DNA from: Pseudopyrenochaeta lycopersici
Taxonomy: Eukaryota > Ascomycota > Dothideomycetes > Pleosporales > Pseudopyrenochaetaceae
Length of the DNA: 64,000 nt
Direction of reading: 5' to 3'
NCBI GenBank assembly: GCA_003313425.1
Contig: NHZP01000010.1
Location: 372,001-436,000, forward strand
In this document: in pieces, positions 22,595 to 35,257 of the stretch
Position numbering within the stretch: the stretch's first letter is position 1
How the letters are laid out: every line of letters starts with the position of its first letter
Made by a program: the position numbers and the translations under genes
Notes under the pieces: generated by a model
What the model was told of the DNA's origin: nothing
Databases searched by the model: none
What the model saw: only the letters and a program-made list of their open reading frames with translations

Positions 22595-23944
22595 AGCGAC
22601 TAGGTTAGAGTTGTGAGCGCAAGATATCGTATAGCAACAGGAACTTAAGAAGATCTGGCTGTAGATGCTACTCATATTTGTGCCTGTGAACGTGCTGGCA
22701 CGTCCTGTTTGTTCTAGGTGATTTGATTGTGAAGGGACAAAGGCGTGAAATTGTGTTGCTTCTTCACAAAGCCTTATTCCTGTGCACACCACTCTGCTCA
22801 AACAACTGTTTGATATATCAGGGCTACTACGAGGGCTCTACATAACGGTCTTAAGTACTGTTATATCAGTAACGGTTCCAGAACAAAGATAGCTAGAGAA
22901 CTTATCATTTTGCAAATGGCTTTAATTGCCTATTTTCAATCAATGAAACTAATAAGATGCCTTCCTCCATTAAATTGGTCAACGTACATAGCTTACGGCC
23001 CGTCCCAGTGGTTCTAAGTAGTCGACTATATGTTTCACTTGCAGATGATATTGAACCCTTAGAGCTGACTTATGACCCGTAGGCCATGGCGCAATGATAA
23101 AAACAGGGACATATTCATTTCTAAGCTTTATTTGAAAAAAAAAAAAAAGATTATTCCCTACGTTCGCGTGGCGGTATCATTTAAGAGAGATAGGCGTACA
23201 GAACTACGTGCCAAATGTCTCGTGAGGCCTGATCAACATACCAGCCCAAACCAAGCATATCAAAGCTAGTTAACACCATGAGCCAGCCTTCTTCTAGATT
23301 TTCCTAGATCTTAGGCAGTTTGAGCTTATTTTCGATCTGTTGGCACATAAACGAATATTCAAAGAGTGATCTGTTCACAACGGGGTGAAGAACGTGACGA
23401 TTATCGCAAAGTCGCATATGCCCATCTTGTTGGTCTATCTAGATGAAGATGTTGTTACATATCAATAAGTACCCATTGTTTTAATTTACACAGTTAAGGT
23501 TGTCAGTTGTGTCGCTGCCATAGCATTTTGCTTTCTTTGAGATTGTCGGCATATTTTGCTTTTTCAATTATGGTTTCTCTAAGCGAGCCTAGCTTGCAAT
23601 ATCTTATCCCAGAACTGCCGATAGCTTAGCATGGCTTATGATCTAAGTTTATTTCTTTTTTGTTGTTTCCTTGCTTTCCGATTCATCTCGGTAAATGCTG
23701 TAGATAGTGTCTTTTGAAAGCTTTCCAATAACAAGCATCGATATCACAGGGGTGGTTGTTTTGCCGCAGAGGGCACACAGAACATTATAGTTGGTAGTAG
23801 AGTGTGAAATTATTGCTCCTGACGAAATGCCACGAGTCGGTCTTAAAGCAAAAGGTTGCGCCTGTGTTGAAAGTTCGTGGCAGAATTCGTTACAGACACC
23901 TGATTCTCCCTAGTACTCAACAACTCTAAAGAAATTCGGTTAGA
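22595..23944. other. AT-rich intergenic stretch
   Basis: About 1.35 kb, low in GC, with an A-run near 23138-23151 and no frame above 65 codons. No gene, RNA or repeat family recognised. Confidence 0.6.
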
Positions 23945-24745
23945 ATGGCTTGGAACATAATTACACGTTCCCTCGCGGCAATTTCAGCATTCATAACATC
24001 CGCATCGGCAGCAGAATGCACACGCGCCGGCCTCCTGGCAGCGGCAAATTCCTATATCGCTGCTCAGAGTGTCGGCAAACCAACCAACCTTCAGCTGTCA
24101 AGCAGCAACTTCACTTATCAGCAAAATAACAGAGTTTCTGATATCGCAAAAGGTCTTCTTTCGACTCCCTACAAGGTAGACCTCAACCGTTCAACGGCCG
24201 ACACAGTCGCATGCGCCAGTTATACGATGTGGATCAGCACTTCTGGTGCCAAACCGTACGTTGTCAGCACGCAGATTCGACACGCCAATAACGACACGAG
24301 TACAATTAGTCTTATTGACACTGTTGCTGCTTCAACTGGAGATTTATTCTTCGATGCGAAGAAAACACTTGGGTATATTCAAAAGGAAGACTGGTCCACT
24401 GTGCCTGTAGCGCAGCGCCCGTCAAGGGAACTCTTGAAAAAAGTGGGTGACGCATATCTAGATATGTGGACCGATTCTAAGGCCGCAGACAGTATACCAT
24501 GGGGCACAGATTGTGAGCGCGTTGAGGGCAGCCAGTATACAAATCCGTGCGGCAAGACGCTCCCCAGGGGTGGGAGCAGTAAAGGCAATGGCTTACGAAG
24601 ATATGTGATTGATGAAGAAATGGGTAGTGTGGATGTGTTATGTCAATTTGATAGTTTGGGGCCATGGCCGGATAGTCACGAGGTCAGGATTGTGAATGGG
24701 AAGGTCAAGTACGTGCATACTGTTACCGTTATGAAGGTTGGGTAG
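23945..24745 (+). CDS. Secreted protein, DUF8021-like
   Basis: Single exon, 266 residues. A clear signal peptide (about 22 residues, ending SASAAE) is followed by an NTF2/SnoaL-like pattern: [20 protein letters not shown] at the start of the mature protein and [21 protein letters not shown] in the middle. The C-terminal part has a Cys pair region ([15 protein letters not shown]) and [20 protein letters not shown]. Many fungi secrete proteins with this layout; the family name is from memory and the function is not known. Several Asn-x-Ser/Thr sites are compatible with passage through the secretory pathway. No GPI tail is present, so the protein is probably released. Confidence 0.78.
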   Translation: MAWNIITRSLAAISAFITSASAAECTRAGLLAAANSYIAAQSVGKPTNLQLSSSNFTYQQNNRVSDIAKGLLSTPYKVDLNRSTADTVACASYTMWISTSGAKPYVVSTQIRHANNDTSTISLIDTVAASTGDLFFDAKKTLGYIQKEDWSTVPVAQRPSRELLKKVGDAYLDMWTDSKAADSIPWGTDCERVEGSQYTNPCGKTLPRGGSSKGNGLRRYVIDEEMGSVDVLCQFDSLGPWPDSHEVRIVNGKVKYVHTVTVMKVG

Positions 24746-26135
24746 AGAACGTTGGCCACTACTCGAAAGCACGCAAGAAAGGAGATGGAGTGGCATGGTT
24801 TCAATTTGAGGTGCGTGTGACATGCGGTGCCACTAGTATCTTTGCTGTTTCCGGCTCCTCCTATAGGATGATTCCGTTCAGTCATCTGTACCCTCAACTT
24901 CTTGTTGTGATTGTATGGCTTACTCTAATTTCCACCCAGCGAGCGATCTTTGGTCGGTCTGTTAGAGTGATGAAGCCGATGAGCACAAGTGCAAAGTAAT
25001 AATGCCCTCAAAAGCGAAGTTCCTGCGTGCAACTTCCGTTGGCCATCTTCCTCATAGAGTGGACAAAAATTCTTACGTTTACCAACCATGTATAGAGCCT
25101 AAAGACCTCAACTTCAAAATGCCCGAGGCTATCAAACCACCAAATTTCTACTCAATGACGTCACAGTCATCCGTAATCCGAGTCGGATTTTCATCTTAGA
25201 GCGAATATACCAGCGGGGGAGGTAGTAAGTGACAGTGATCTTGAAGTCTCACCTATCAGTTTGCACCATATGCGAACCTAAGATTTGGAAGATCATGTAT
25301 GAGATGTAGGAGACGAACAACACAGTGTTGTAGTCGTTACCTTAGTGATCAAGATCTCACTCAGGCGGGCGAGACGTGCATTTTCTGATACAGTGCAGCC
25401 AAGTAATATAAACATGATGAATGCATTTGTTTCTTGCTGATGTTTGATCGATTGACGAAACACATCAAGTAGAGTAATTTTACAGTAGGAACGACAAAAA
25501 AGTCAATAATTTTGTGTACTTCCTCTTTGTTCGTTGTACAATATTGTCCAGGTACGCAACGTTTCTATCGCCTCAGGCTTTTCGTTAATCTCGAACCGAG
25601 TCACGTCGATTCATAGTGTCCGTAGGAATAGTTGGAACAGATGACAAAGACGTAAATGAGACCTATAGTCTTTCATCAGACCTTTGGTGCTGGAGCCTTT
25701 CATGTTCCTCGCGAAACTGCCAGCACTTGCGAATAAATGCCGACTATGCTTGCATGAATGCCGGCTCCTAATGTCGCTAAGCCGCTAAACTCGATGGATG
25801 AATATTACCCCAACAGCCTCACTGTTCCCCAGAAAATCCTCTGCTAGGATGTTCATTATTGCATGGAAGGATTCTTGGCGGTATTGTTAAGTGGAGCAAT
25901 GATTGAGCTGCCTAGTAATCCCGATGATGCGGCGATGAATTGCGGGTATTGCTCGTGCGGGGAAGGGGAGACCTCGGAAAGAATTTGTAGGGTTCCGAGC
26001 ACGTGCTAGTACCGGCACGCTTGTGAGCACGGTTGCGCGAAGAGGTCCCAGACAGGATATGTTAGTGGTCTGCGAGTTACAGTCAAGTATCCTATGCGCT
26101 GTATAAGGGCAACTATGATACAGCGCGGCTGTTGT
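24746..26135. other. Intergenic, no supported gene
   Basis: Only short unrecognised frames (for example 24790-24999 and 25002-25199). No conserved block seen on either strand. Confidence 0.6.
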
Positions 26136-28523
26136 TCAAAGCAGACCTTGGAAGTGACGCGAAACCTCTTCAATCTCCCAAAGGGACATTCCTTGCTCAC
26201 CGAAGTTGTCCGCAGAGGTCTCAACCTGTGGTGGCTGACCCGTCGCTGCCGCACCAAAAACATCATACAAGTCTAGGAGGTCATTGCCCATGTCGAAGAG
26301 GTCGGGCATGGTGCCAAAATCCATATCGAATGCGGATGTGTTGCTCGTCCATAGCGCCGGCATATCGGCATTCATTGAGTCTGATGTGGGCTCCTGGTTT
26401 TGGGCAGCTAAAGGTTGTGAAACTCGTTCAAACCCATTTTCTGGTCCGTTCAATGCTTGTCGTTGATCCTGGATTCCTCGTTCTGCTCGTTGCCATAGCG
26501 ATTTGATTACTGGCAGTAACCCCCGGATGCTCTTCCATAGTCTCCGACTAGCGTTACTATGACGAGAAAAGCCTTTGACAAGCTCAACAGCGGAGACGAA
26601 AGAGTCTCTGCAGGCTTCAGCGAATGTCTTTGGTGCATGACAGACAGCTAGCAAGACCACGGCGAGCGCGCTTAGTAAATAGTAGTGATAGATACTCTGC
26701 TCTTTGACATAAATATCGCTCGTTTCGTTAAGATGCACCAGAATCTGAATACTATCCTTTGCGATGTCTACCACGACATGTGCACTCCGAATATCGCTAT
26801 TCAGGTTGTCAGGCGTAAGGACATGGTGCCGCAGGATAAGGGTCCGCAAATGGTTTCCGCGAAGGTAAAGTATAGTGCGCAGGCGTTGAAGTTGGCGGGT
26901 CTGACTTTGTGGTGCCAAATCGCGGCGCGGATGTTTGAATTGCAACTCTTGCGGAATTGAGAGAAGCCAGTTCTGAGCGGTGAAGTCAAGATAATCTTCA
27001 GTATCTTTGGGGATGAGCTGCAAAGACGACCCGTAAGGCGGTAGCGCCTCCCACACTCTAGAACAGAGTCTTGCATATGCGACTAGGCACTTAAGATAGG
27101 GGTATTCGTTGCCCGGCTCGGGTAACTGCGGATCGATGTCGCGGTCATTCAGAGCAAAGGAAAGGCTCGTACCGAAGCTCCATCGTCGGTCAAGTTCGTA
27201 TACAACCCAAAACACCTGCACGGCGAGACTTCGTCCCTCCGCAGTTTTGAAATTATCTATTAGACTCTGCCTTCGATGGAGTCCCATCTCAAGACACTGT
27301 CGAGCAGCTCGTCCGATCGCCCGCCAGGCGCAAAGCTCCTCCGATGTGTGGCCGAAGTACAGACTCTGGGCACGAAATTAGTCTTCAAGCTCCGATCGGT
27401 AATTCGTACACCTTACTAGCATTCCCATAATTTGAATGTCTTTTAAATCAACCTCACCATCACTAGAAATTCCGTTTATATCCCGCTCGACAGACGCGAC
27501 CAGCCTGTCAGAAACTTCATTCTTGCCGCGAGTTTCCGTTATGATGGCTGTTGCTAGAGCTATTTTCAAGATATGGGCATCTTTCCAGTCGATCGTCCCT
27601 AAGCTAATGGACTGGCGGTCTGAGCGTCTGATCATCTGAAGGATAACAGGTACATTCGGAATTAGTTCCTTGGTTTCAATAATAGGATGGACGCATGTGA
27701 TGTCCTCGTGATAGATTCCGACAAGTCGAATTGCTTCTTCATCTGAGAAATTTAACAAACAGTCCGCTCCAGATGACAACAGTGATGGGGATCGATCTTC
27801 TGGTGCAATTTCCGGAGTTGCCTCTCGTGAGGTTGCCGCTGATGATGGCCCAGTTGAAAGAGGCTCGTTTGTAGCAATTCCCATGCGTGTGAGCGATGAC
27901 TCGGCAATGCTAAAACTGAAAGCAGAGCGGGTAGGACCGATGAATTGCGGCTGCTGTGGTTCTTTGGGCCGTTGAAGCGCAGTCACAGTGTAAGTGGGAC
28001 TCGCTGCTTGAAGTGTAGGAGTACGATTGTCAGAACATGCAGATAGACTTGATCGCTTTTCAACAAGAGATGCAACAGTAGCTGTGAGGGTAGTGACCTG
28101 CTGGCGCAGGCTGCTGATGTCGTTGCTTAGTTGCTTCAGATGAGAGCTACGATTAAATGAGCATGCTGAAGGTTACCATCTCGTATAATGACTTACTCCT
28201 CAAATTTTGATTTTTGCTTCTCCCTGTCTTTCTCTTTTGCTGACTGCGCTGCGGTTGGCACTACAAGGCAAGATACCTTCATCGTAGTGCACCGCTGGCA
28301 TTTCGGATCATCACGGAGTTGGATACATTTCACTTTGCATCTTTTGCACTCATTGCTTCTTTAATTAGTGGACAGTCGAAAGTTATGATGAAATCACATA
28401 CCACGCCGTTGATGTATACTTCGCACGCTTCCGATGGTTCTCGTCGGTTTCCTGAGCCGGCCGCTTTTGCGAAGAGTTCGAGATATTGTGTGCCATCACA
28501 GTAACGTCATCCGATTCCTCCAT
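26136..28523 (-). CDS. Zn2Cys6 fungal-specific transcription factor
   Basis: Four exons (28523-28402, 28355-28197, 28146-27417, 27365-26136), with introns of 46, 50 and 51 bp, join in frame to about 746 residues. The first intron splits the zinc cluster; after splicing the six-Cys motif reads CNECKRCKVKC...CQRC...C with canonical spacing, at residues about 41-70. A short coiled-coil follows (SHLKQLSNDISSLRQQVTTL), typical of the dimerisation element. The middle-homology regulatory domain (Fungal_trans) spans the last two exons, with LCAWRAIGRAARQCLEMGLH and QVFWVVYELDRRWSFGTSL. A C-terminal acidic/Met-rich stretch could be an activation domain. Target genes are unknown. No biosynthetic neighbours suggest a local pathway regulator. 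Confidence 0.93.
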
Positions 28524-30696
28524 GTCGATAATCTTCAGCGTCGGGCTTGAATGTTATGCGGTCAAGATGTACCGGTAGCTGCTCGTTCGCTCGAGTTGAC
28601 AGGAGTTGTGGTTAATAAGCGGGGCTGCATTGGCCGAGCGAATTCGGCCCGACTCCAAGGAGACCGTCCTTTATCCAATGCTCTGCCTGTGAGACAAACT
28701 TAGGCTCGGAAATGACAGAGATAGATATGCATTAAGGTTCTGATGTTAAGAAGGTTCTAGCGGTTTCATTCCGATGGCGCTCTGTATTAGGCACAGCTGC
28801 GCAGAGCCGATTGTTGTGCTAGCTCGTAATGCTTTTAGGGCATAAACCTGTGGGCTTGGTTGCCAAACAAAATAAGATAAAGAGCAGAACCACAGTAGCC
28901 GAGGCATATGCGAACGCAGCGCCATGCTAAGTAAATTCTTTCGAAACTGAGAAAGTATTTGGCCGGATCAGGCCTAGTGGCTCGGCTTCAAGGTTTTCGT
29001 TAGGATAGAATGTCCACAGTCTGTGTCCTAACCTACTGTCCGAACTTTAAGACAACAATAATAATAATGAAACGTTGTATCCATATTGCCGCAAGGTGCT
29101 CCGTGAAAGGAAAGTTGCGCATAAATGAGTAGAGTGGAATTGGTTTCGGGGCCATTTCAGGTGTCCACTGGATTCGTATGGAGGAGCCGCTTTAGCGGAA
29201 TATGATTAGTTATTCTTGCGTCTGAGCCTGTCGATAGCCGTGTCGAACTACAGGAATAACTTCATCGCAGCCAAGTTTGCGCTGTGCATCGCTCCTTTGA
29301 GGATCGAGGGGCTTTATTATCGTAGCTGTAACATTTTTTGGCGTATATGAGGTGGTGGGGATCCTAAGTTTGAGGGAGGATAGATCCGTGCTAGTGTCGA
29401 CGATGGCCTTTACGGGAAGGTAGACAAGGTAGGCGCAACACTCGTGTGCGCTTTATCCTGCGATCTCACTTCCTTACGTCTCATTTCCTTCGCCACTTCA
29501 TCTCTTCAGTTCTTCATTACCACTCATATTCTCCAATATAAAGCAAAATTACCAGCATCTAACTAGCCTTACTACACCTGTACATTTGCAAATTCGTAAA
29601 TTTATTCCGCAATAATCCAGTAAGAGAAGAGGGCATTGGGACAGTGATGTATATGAAGGCTATCATGCATTCGAAGATTTCATTTTCTTATTATTATAGC
29701 TTTACACACCCTGCTATTTAAATAATTTTAGCAATATGCGGACAGTTCTCAACCCTACTATATATGTTCTACCAATCATGAAATTTTGTAGACGCACCGC
29801 TGATATGACACGTCATCCAGTACAACTGGAATACATGCGCCTTTAATAGGAAGAGAAGCCGTTCTATAGATTGTATAGCGATCACGCTGTTGACGTCAAG
29901 TCTCGACGCAGGTTACATAGTCAAAAGGGCGGTCACCAGACAAGTCCACTGACCAAGTCATTCCACTTCTAGGCCTTCTCCTGGCCTTGATAGCTCTGCA
30001 AGGTACTCTTCGGATGCTTGTTGCCATCGCGTTGATAGATAGTTCTCAGCTGGCGTAAAAACATGAAATGATCTATTCCGTTTGAGGCTGCCCGCTGATG
30101 CGGCAAAAGACTGGTACGTGAATCCCAAAGGACGCAAATGCACACTAAGTACCTGTGCTTCGCTGAATCAACAAGCATCAAGTGACAGATAATTCTGTCC
30201 AAACTGTTGGTATGCGGCCTCAAATTCGCTGCCTCGGGCGATTTTGCAGGTTTAAACATAATCTAACTGTGTACGCACTGCGCGGCGACGTTGTTTATTT
30301 GCTCGTTACGAAAACGACGGAAGAGAATCGCATAATTTTATTACAAAGTAGGCCGCAAATCGCCTACGCGAACTTAATTTTACATACGGAGGTGCCTTTC
30401 AAAAGTTCTTGCTCAGCCAAGATACGGCTTTTTCTGCCAAGTTTAGGAACATCAAAGTAAGGTAGTAATTTATACTTTGCCCGCTTATTTCAGGATAACA
30501 GATAATAATAAAATTCTAAAAATTAGATCCTCTCCGTAGACAGGGGTATAGAAGTCGGCTGGGGCTCCTAGCATACGAACCAGAGAAAAATCCCGAAATT
30601 TGAGCCGGGATTAGATTTGGGCCGCTGTGAATGAAAGTATTTACAGTTTTTTACAGCAGTCGCTACCTTTGACGTAGATTCATACTAGATAGGTGT
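28524..30696. other. AT-rich gene-poor stretch
   Basis: About 2.2 kb. Left end contains the regulator's promoter. The section 29580-29900 is very AT-rich. A short inverted repeat (GTAGGC/GCCTAC, 30348-30367) is visible. No gene supported; frames such as 29969-30259 minus are unrecognised. Confidence 0.55.
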
Positions 30697-31455
30697 CTAT
30701 AGAAAATAGGCAGCTGCAACGGCACCTAAACCAGCCAGTGCAGGTGCCATCGTCCTCATAGGAGCGGCAGCGTTGGAGCTCTGTTGCGGTACAGAGCTCG
30801 AGGATGCAGCGACTGTCGCAGCAGGTCCACTTCCAGAGGCTACGCTGGAACCGGAGCCAGATCGCGTGACTGAAGCGCTGCTTGCTGTTGGAGTCGCCGC
30901 GGCAGACGCTCCCAGTTTCTCCGTACCGGCAGTGATAATGAGTGGAAAATTATTCAGAAATGACTGAGAATCTCCACTCATCGTCATCGTCTGCTCGAAA
31001 GTCAATGCTGCGGAGTCGGTGCAGTATTGCGCACCTTCCACAGGCGTTGCATGCGATTGTGTCGATAGTCCGGCGCAAAGCTCACTGATGACAGCCTCAG
31101 CTCCTTTGGTCGACATGGTACATGTTGGTGCTGCGCTAGCTTCCACTCGTGTGCATTCGAGAGAGACTGTAACGGTATTTTCGCTTTCACCTATCGGATC
31201 GACTGCTGTCACTTCGTACGCTACGAAGGTTGTTCCGCCGAGTGTTACGGTAGAAGGTGCGCTACGATAGTATTCGTCGGATTGAGTTGATCCGTCTTGG
31301 AACGCGATTGCTAAAGTGGTGCGGTCCCCATTTTGGGCGATAACAGATCCATGGAAGGTTTCGTTATAATTTGCGGATCCAGGCAGCCATGCAGATGTTG
31401 TTAACTGAGCAGCGGCGTATGTAGCGAACAAAGCCGCTGCGAATATTGATGACAT
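30697..31455 (-). CDS. GPI-anchored-type secreted protein
   Basis: Single exon, 252 residues. An N-terminal signal peptide (MSSIFAAALFATYAAAQ) leads to a beta-rich domain of about 150 residues. That domain contains four Cys and the stretch GSVIAQNGDRTTLAIAFQDGS. A Ser/Ala/Thr/Gly-rich stalk follows, and the protein ends in a hydrophobic tail (APALAGLGAVAAAYFL) consistent with GPI attachment at the membrane or wall. The layout is common for uncharacterised ascomycete surface proteins with no known catalytic activity. The start is the first ATG and gives an intact signal peptide. Confidence 0.82.
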   Translation of the reverse strand: MSSIFAAALFATYAAAQLTTSAWLPGSANYNETFHGSVIAQNGDRTTLAIAFQDGSTQSDEYYRSAPSTVTLGGTTFVAYEVTAVDPIGESENTVTVSLECTRVEASAAPTCTMSTKGAEAVISELCAGLSTQSHATPVEGAQYCTDSAALTFEQTMTMSGDSQSFLNNFPLIITAGTEKLGASAAATPTASSASVTRSGSGSSVASGSGPAATVAASSSSVPQQSSNAAAPMRTMAPALAGLGAVAAAYFL

Positions 31456-32982
31456 TATGATAAGAGCAATATAGGTGGAAAGTTATATGCAAGATTAAAG
31501 AGAAAAAAATACCCTGGATATGCTTTTGGGCAACGCACGACAATGGATGGTGTTGACTCTAATGTAACAGCTGAGAGAAAGGCAAATGAGGATGGGTCGT
31601 TGAAGTCTACTTATCCTGGATGTTCAAACGAAGATCCCCAGGATGACCAACGCATCATGCAGCCGCCCTGACCAGGATGATAGACGGGGACAGCTGAATG
31701 AAGCTAGCTTGTCTGGTTAAGCGGGTGGTATCCATGATTTGTGACTTGGCGGAGGATTCGTAAAATTGCTTCAATTCCACACCCGTGCTTTCCAGTGGTT
31801 CCAGACGAATGTCGCCGATTCCTGCGCCTCTCGGAAGTTTGTCTGAAAGCAAATCAGCCCGGAACCATCGGTTGTCCCTTGTGACGGGGATTGGCTGGTC
31901 AGTTTTGCGATTCGGATACAAATCTCAATGAAGAGTCAGTATTACAACAGCCTAAGACGAGCGGGAAGAGATGGTTGAGTAATGAGTTGCGATGAAACTG
32001 TTTAACGATTTGTAGTTTTATTGGACAGTGCTTCATGATGGGCGATGACGTCAGTCCGCTGGGATTCCGCCACAAGTCAGCCCTGATACGCGCTGGCTTT
32101 GCTAGAGATTCTAGACTAGTATGATGAAGACACTTTGCTGTCAAACTTGTGCTCCACGCTCTGTGATTGTCGCATGCATCACAATTAAGGGCCTGTACTT
32201 TATTAGTTGTATAGTACCTCGTAATTCATTCTTTACAGTCGCGGCTTTGAGCTAGTCGCAAGTGGAAGATTGGGAACTGAGGGCAATGATGCTACTTTAG
32301 TGATTGCGCCCGCATATTTGCATGTATGAGACCAATGCTAGGGCATATTGCATCACGGGAAAACTCTATGTGGATTGTGAGGGTTACATAACTAGGTCGT
32401 CAACAACATATCTTAGCATTCGTGATGGAACCGGAGAGCATGAGCCTGTCAGCTGCCATTGTGCAATCTAGCTTAAAGAGGACACCTTACTATACTCTGA
32501 TTATTCTCGTGAGACGAACACCATAAAATTTCATGAGGCTTAAAAATATCTTCCCGGATGTAGACAAATCTAATGCACACTGTCTACAGGTCGGCAGATT
32601 ATGGCTGTGCACGACTTATTTCCGTGATGTTGTTACCAGGTTAAAGATTAAGATCGTCCATGTACGCACATCTCACTGAAAATAATTCACGGCGTAATAA
32701 AACATCATAATATTCTTGTGTCAAGGGAAAGATTGGGTATCGCTTCATTGCTAGTACGACTGGTACCGGTGGTGGTGAGCACCTTCCAATGCTCGATAAC
32801 AGCGATCAATGCAACATCAACATGCATCCACAACGTATGCATAATCGTCCGCTGACTTTCGATAACTCATCGTCCGTTTGCCTTTCGTCAGATGTTTCCC
32901 TTCCATCCTCGAGTTTTGTCGACCACGTTCAGCATGCACGCCAGTAATTCGTCCTGTACAAATTCACATTCCCGGGTATCTT
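31456..32982. other. Intergenic, no supported gene
   Basis: A minus-strand frame at 31655-31921 (88 codons) has fairly protein-like sequence (WFRADLLSDKLPRGAGIGDIRLEPLE) but no family is recognised and no neighbouring exon could be joined. It might be a gene fragment. The rest is empty. Confidence 0.5.
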
Positions 32983-33228
32983 TCAAGAATCATTGCGATA
33001 ATGTTCAGCGCCACGGCGCGCACCACTTGCGAAGTTGTAATCGTCATCATCGTCGTCTCTAGCGCGAAGAAGCTCCCTTGACCAGCCCTGAAATGGCTTC
33101 TTCAGGGCCGACCTCAATGAAGTGGTACCTAAGGTCCGGTGACTAGTTGTAGAGTTTGAACGCTCAGTAAGAGCAGCCATTGAGGAGGTGGAAGTGGAGG
33201 TTGAAGGTTGGGAATTTTGTATGGCCAT
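32983..33228 (-). CDS. Small hypothetical protein (81 aa)
   Basis: I do not recognise it. The ATG at 33228 is followed by a Ser/Thr-rich N-terminus, then a compact basic-acidic segment (LKKPFQGWSRELLRARDDDDDDYNF) with a six-Asp run. No signal peptide, membrane span or intron. The change from low-complexity to mixed composition is compatible with a genuine short protein, but conservation is unknown. Confidence 0.38.
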   Translation of the reverse strand: MAIQNSQPSTSTSTSSMAALTERSNSTTSHRTLGTTSLRSALKKPFQGWSRELLRARDDDDDDYNFASGARRGAEHYRNDS

Positions 33229-35257
33229 TTTGATATGCGTATCGCGTGTTTGACAGTTGAGTGACGTTTAGAGAAATAGATTGGTCACCGGCAGGAGAAG
33301 TTTAAAGTTGAACTGCGCCGAAGAGTTCTGACTTCTGGCTTTAAAGATACCTTCTACCACCATTAACCTGTCCAATATATATCAATTCTCCAAGCCCTTG
33401 CCATCTTACAAGAATTTCCCGCCGAGTCATCGCCGAATACAACCCATTTCAACGAGTTGTTTCTTTCAATCGATTCATACCCCACTAGGCAGAATTAACC
33501 CCACAATTATATTGACTAAGTTTCAAAAGCTTTAGTTCCTCCGGGAGAACGTTGGAAATATGCAGAATTACTGATTGGTGTGTGGCAAAACGGAAAAGAC
33601 TCGGAATGTCGGACTTACTCGGCAAAGCCCAGCCGGGATCCAGTCGCAAGACATGTGTAACCGTCACATAATTGACAAGACGAAAGTTCTATTCAGCTTT
33701 TGTCTCGTTCGTGTTGTTGATATGGTAGAAGCTCTAAGTGGTAGCTGATTATAAGCTAGCGGATCTCGACGCGGCGAGTTTGGAAGTGCAACTTCGCTGC
33801 CCTTCATTGACTGAAGTAAGCAATTATAAGCGATTTTGACTCGTTCGAAATTTTTTAGATGCTCTAATGGAAGAGTCTTCTTTCAACAAAAATTTGTATT
33901 GTTTCTGGCGGTATTACTGCCAGCCTATTGCAATACCACAAGGACTTTCCAGCGATCCAGCACTATGTCATCCTAACCTCGTTTTGATTCAAGTTGTAGC
34001 GACTTAGACTCATGGCAACAACAGTTTGAATCCCCGCTCTTTAATGATATGACATAAAGGCCTTTATTTGATCATGGTATTCCATTCAAGAGCCATTTGA
34101 CCTAACTTGTAAACCAGATCAAAGTTGCAAAAGCTAAATGCCATTTGCAAAAGCTAAATGCCATTTGCAAAGTAATGTCCACTCGACCTCAAGCCACATT
34201 ATAAGAAGAAAGCAAAATATTAAATCCAAATGCAACCAAAACCAATTTTCCAACCGATTATGAGAGTGTTAGTATTCTTGTAGCACTTGCGCCCATCAGA
34301 GGCCCCGGTAAGGCAAATAAAACGAGCGCGCAGGAAACGCCCGGCATTATAAAAGAAGGGTTGCGAGTCGGAAAAATTATCTGGTCTGCTACGATGAGAA
34401 CAACTCCATGACTAAGGCTATAACGGGAAAGCGGTCGGTGGATGTGCTGAATGGGTGGCGCCGATTTTGCACCTTATATAGTGATAAGGAGATAGATAGG
34501 GTTGGTTGTCCGATCTCATTGTACGATCTTCATGATGGTGAAGGATTTAATCCTTCCGGGTTCAGGGACGATACGAGCGAAAATTTTAAGTGAGAATAAT
34601 GATACCAGAGATTTTGAGAGATGATCGGAATGATATATCTAGGGACAAATGTCTATTTTGGAGTATAGGCCTGTTCTGTATGTTGTCATTTATCAGGTCT
34701 GATGACGCGCAGTATTAAACTCCGAATCGGCAATACTTATCTATACCATCAGCATTCTGTGCCTATACTGACAGTATTCTTTAAATTATTTCCGAAAAGG
34801 GGGGCGGGGGGCGAACGACTCTCTAGGAGAATCCAAGAATATCGAAGCTCTGACTTTCAGTTGTATCGTTATATGCATTGCACTGGCCTGCAATAGTGTC
34901 ACATTTCACAAAAGTTAATCAAAGGAGTCAGGTAAGTTGATGATACTATGAGTTTTTAAGTAAAACTGTTTTGTATCAGTGCACGAGTGAATATCAGCGT
35001 CATATGGCGTCTACATTCGAAGGGAGTCACTTCAAAGCGTAAGTTCAGTGGCTAGGGTCCTGTTACTGACTCTTCTTGCATTATTAAATAGCTAATGATT
35101 ACTGGAATCTTTTGCTCTGCCTAGATCTTGATTCCTGGATCACTACTTCACACAAACCTAAATTCACGTTTCAATTCCAATTTCAAGCTTAATAGATATA
35201 TATACGAAGTGCCACCTACCACGCCCCTCAACTACCTCCCACCAAGAAAAATTGCCA
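33229..35257. other. AT-rich gene-poor stretch
   Basis: About 2 kb without a supported gene. Contains a small tandem duplication (34125-34170) and many short frames, none recognised. The last 150 bp are leader sequence of the repeat-protein gene. Confidence 0.6.
34125..34170. repeat. 20-bp tandem duplication
   Basis: A 20-bp unit beginning TTGCAAAAGCTAAATG occurs twice in tandem without mismatch, followed by the first bases of a third copy. Small noncoding slippage or repair product. Confidence 0.85.

Noticed and set aside
28524..30696. Repeat-induced point mutation (RIP) tract
   Set aside because: The stretch is AT-rich, but no duplicated element or strong TpA excess could be shown by eye; dinucleotide indices would be needed.
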